Shown here piece by piece: positions 5,723-7,267 of a stretch of 7,267 nt of DNA. The stretch spans positions 1 to 7,267 of the forward strand of contig CANETI010000125.1 in NCBI GenBank assembly GCA_947440715.1. The letters are read 5' to 3'. Position numbers and translations under genes: made by a program. This DNA comes from Planctomycetota bacterium. Its GTDB lineage: Bacteria; Planctomycetota; UBA11346. Positions within the stretch are counted from its first letter, which is position 1; every line of letters begins with the position of its first letter. Below the pieces are notes generated by a model. The model ran no database searches. It was not told the origin of the DNA and saw only the letters and a list, made by a program, of their open reading frames with translations.

Positions 5723-5760
5723 CCATTGCCCATGCGTTTTCAACGCATTAAGTGCAATGG
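5723..5760 (+). promoter_or_regulatory. Bipartite hairpin in the glycosyltransferase leader
   Basis: The outer stem is CCATTGC (5723-5729) with GCAATGG (5754-5760), 7 bp. The inner stem is ATGCGTT (5732-5738) with AACGCAT (5742-5748), 7 bp, loop TTC. Between the stems is an asymmetric internal loop (CC opposite TAAGT). The element ends 50 nt before the start codon. There is no T-tract, so it is not an intrinsic terminator; a 5' stabilising structure, a protein-binding RNA or a DNA operator are the options. It matches no riboswitch class I know. Confidence 0.5.
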
Positions 5761-5796
5761 ATTACCGTATTTAGTCTCTTATTCTACTACTTGATC

Positions 5797-5803
5797 AAGG
5801 AAA
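5797..5803 (+). promoter_or_regulatory. Ribosome binding site fixing a TTG start
   Basis: AAGGAAA lies 7 nt before the TTG at 5811. No in-frame ATG occurs before the conserved IIIPALNEA motif, so this site supports TTG as the true start of the glycosyltransferase. Confidence 0.6.
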
Positions 5804-5810
5804 CGTCCGA

Positions 5811-6518
5811 TTGTCATCCAATTCACTTGAAAAAAATCATATTTCATCACTCAGAATATCAGCGGAATCGTTACCGACGGTTGCCATTATCATTCCTGCG
5901 CTCAATGAAGCCGCCGGCATCACGGCAGCTCTGACGCACGTACAGAATCTAAGTGGCTGGCATGAATGTTTAGTGACCGATGGCGGTAGCGACGATCTCA
6001 CCACTGCCATTGCACATGCACATCCTCTACGCCCACGCGTCATCACTGCTCTTGGTGGACGAGCGACGCAATTAAACGTCGCACTGAGCCACGTTACCAG
6101 CGATGTGGTAGTTATTCTGAGTGTTGATTGCCGATTAGGCCACCATGCGCTGGTGGCTATTCGACGCGCTGTTGCACAGGGCGCCGTCGCCGGTTGTTTG
6201 CGTCTACGTAATGCCAGCAGCAAACTCCTCTTTCGTGTTCACGATCACTGGGCTCGCCTACGCGCCCGCTGGACGAACGGTGCCTATGTCGATCAAGCTC
6301 CCTTTTTTGTGCGTCCTTTAGCGCAAAAGCACCGCTTTCGCCCACTCGCTGGCTACGACACCGCTGATTTAGGCCGACGTGTGAACAACGGTCGCGCGTT
6401 ATTGGTGATAAACGCCAGCGTCGTGTCGTCGTGTCGTCATTGGCATCGTCACGGACTTTGGCGCGGAACCTGGATGCATCAGCAACTTCGCCTGCAATAT
6501 TGGTATCGGCATCTATGA
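5811..6518 (+). CDS. Family 2 glycosyltransferase, TIGR04283 type
   Basis: This 235-residue soluble GT-A enzyme should transfer a sugar from a nucleotide donor. Seen in order: IIIPALNEA (26-34), the nucleotide-binding opening; DGGS (57-60); GRATQLN (83-89), matching the GRA.QMN line of TIGR04283 proteins; LSVDCRL (103-109), where relatives usually have LHADT, so Asp106 remains but His-Ala is lost; and YVDQAPFFVR (159-168), matching the family Y-G-D-Q-x-x-F-V-R. Near 179-190 the usual P-L-M-E-D becomes PLAGYDTADLGRR, so the conserved Glu-Asp is replaced by Asp-Thr. Length and ends fit the family. NCBI names such proteins arsenosugar biosynthesis glycosyltransferases, but no ArsM, ArsS or sister TIGR04282 gene is in view, so that role is unproven. 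The start is TTG. The stop overlaps the next gene's ATG as ATGA, implying coupled translation. Confidence 0.86.
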   Translation: MSSNSLEKNHISSLRISAESLPTVAIIIPALNEAAGITAALTHVQNLSGWHECLVTDGGSDDLTTAIAHAHPLRPRVITALGGRATQLNVALSHVTSDVVVILSVDCRLGHHALVAIRRAVAQGAVAGCLRLRNASSKLLFRVHDHWARLRARWTNGAYVDQAPFFVRPLAQKHRFRPLAGYDTADLGRRVNNGRALLVINASVVSSCRHWHRHGLWRGTWMHQQLRLQYWYRHL

Positions 6519-7267
6519 AAACATTCGTCGCTCGTCAGTGGTTCTTGCTCGCATTAGGCAGTATCCTCATCCTCGCTGGTGTACTGCCGCAAATCGCAGC
6601 ACCAGGTGGACCATTGTATCCACACATCACCATGCATATCGCGGTAGCCGCAGCCTTTTTTGTCAGCGGGCTGACGTTGCCCACGGCTCAATTACGCGCA
6701 GCCGCTGGTCAATGGCGATTACATAGCTTCGTGCAAATATTTTGTTTTGCCCTTACTCCGCTGTTGGTTTTTCCGCTTATTCCAGTGATCCGATTATTAA
6801 ATTTGCCGCCAGCATTAGGTGAAGGTTTCATTATTCTTGGTTGTCTGCCAACCACGATTGCCTCCTGCGTTATTTATACGCGAACCGCTGGCGGTAATGA
6901 AGCGGGCGCCTTATGTAATTCAGTCGGTGGTAATTTATTAGGTTTATTTGTGACACCATTATTAATTGTGCTGCTTTTAGGAACCCATGGTGACGCGCCA
7001 ATCACTGCGGTTTTACAGCAATTATCCCTTGAGGTTGTGTTCCCCATTATAGTCGGACAAGGCATCCGTTTTGCCTTGCGCGCACAGGCTTTTCCTCGTT
7101 TGCGTCATATTCCGAGCATCTTACTACTCTACATTATTTGGTGCGTCTTCAGTGCGACCTTTGTTCTCGGCATTGATCCCGCGCTCGTGAAAGCCGTTAG
7201 CTGGACCATCCTGTTCGCCACGGTTCTGCACGCCGTTGTTTTAGGAATCAGCTGGTCATGCAGCGCT
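6515..7267 (+). CDS. SBF-like transporter (bile acid:sodium symporter superfamily, SLC10A7-like), partial
   Basis: There are 251 open codons and the right edge cuts the gene; the family runs to about 320-340 residues, so the last quarter is missing. The protein is very hydrophobic, with about eight membrane segments by eye (near 7-27, 37-57, 70-92, 102-122, 130-155, 166-186, 196-220, 226-247). The diagnostic stretch is CLPTTIASCVIYTR (110-123) followed by AGGNEAGALCNS and GGNLLGLFVTPLL, the conserved core of the SBF-like family (PF13593), which includes bacterial YfeH-type proteins and vertebrate SLC10A7. Its bacterial substrates are largely unknown. The superfamily also includes ACR3 arsenite exporters, but the motifs here fit the SBF-like branch. 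The ATG at 6515 overlaps the glycosyltransferase stop by four bases, so the two are translationally coupled and probably work together at the membrane. Confidence 0.88.
   Translation, partial: MKTFVARQWFLLALGSILILAGVLPQIAAPGGPLYPHITMHIAVAAAFFVSGLTLPTAQLRAAAGQWRLHSFVQIFCFALTPLLVFPLIPVIRLLNLPPALGEGFIILGCLPTTIASCVIYTRTAGGNEAGALCNSVGGNLLGLFVTPLLIVLLLGTHGDAPITAVLQQLSLEVVFPIIVGQGIRFALRAQAFPRLRHIPSILLLYIIWCVFSATFVLGIDPALVKAVSWTILFATVLHAVVLGISWSCSA

Noticed and set aside
5837..6223. Minus-strand 128-codon frame inside the glycosyltransferase gene
   Set aside because: The plus strand encodes a clear family 2 glycosyltransferase through this whole stretch; the minus frame is Cys/Arg-rich noise.
1..7267. 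Search for CRISPR arrays, tRNA or rRNA genes, insertion sequences and phage or defence genes
   Set aside because: No regularly spaced long repeats, cloverleaf-like segments, transposase motifs or defence-type domains were seen on either strand.

Overview
The window reads as ordinary bacterial chromosome at roughly 50% GC. It has closely spaced housekeeping genes, Leu codons rich in TTA, and GTG and TTG starts as well as ATG. Trigger factor next to ribose-5-phosphate isomerase B, with two stand-alone PTS IIA-like proteins upstream, suggests a member of the PVC group (Verrucomicrobiota, Planctomycetota, Lentisphaerota and relatives). That placement is inference from gene content and gene order; no rRNA or taxonomic marker is visible. 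No transposase, CRISPR array, tRNA, phage gene or known defence system was seen.

Left part (1-1454). A TrmH/SpoU-type RNA methyltransferase enters from the left edge on the minus strand; only its first 76 codons are present. It diverges from a plus-strand pair of small PTS EIIA-domain proteins (504-977 and 990-1454). The pair lie in the same reading frame, separated by one TAA and 12 nt. The 273-bp divergent spacer holds a co-centred nested inverted repeat and a candidate promoter.

Middle (1455-5050). A 219-bp leader with a dyad and helically spaced repeats precedes trigger factor (1674-3020), which carries a His-rich C-terminal tail and ends at a strong intrinsic terminator. rpiB follows (3185-3640). 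Next is a 450-residue protein I cannot name, built from a HEAT-like helical domain, a Lys/Pro/Ala linker, an acidic stretch, a second helical domain and an acidic tail.

Right part (5051-7267). A small two-helix membrane protein with a very basic N-terminus lies on the minus strand (5097-5441), convergent with the unnamed protein. After a 369-bp divergent spacer containing a bipartite hairpin and a weak 53-codon ORF comes a two-gene unit. It consists of a TIGR04283-type family 2 glycosyltransferase with a TTG start and a four-base-overlapping SBF-like (bile acid:sodium symporter superfamily, SLC10A7-like) membrane transporter cut by the right edge.

Functionally the window combines RNA modification, possible PTS-type regulatory phosphorylation, nascent-chain folding, pentose phosphate metabolism and a glycosyltransferase/transporter unit. 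No single new system is proven. The best leads are the unnamed HEAT-like protein, the tandem in-frame EIIA pair, the His-rich trigger-factor tail and the structured leaders.
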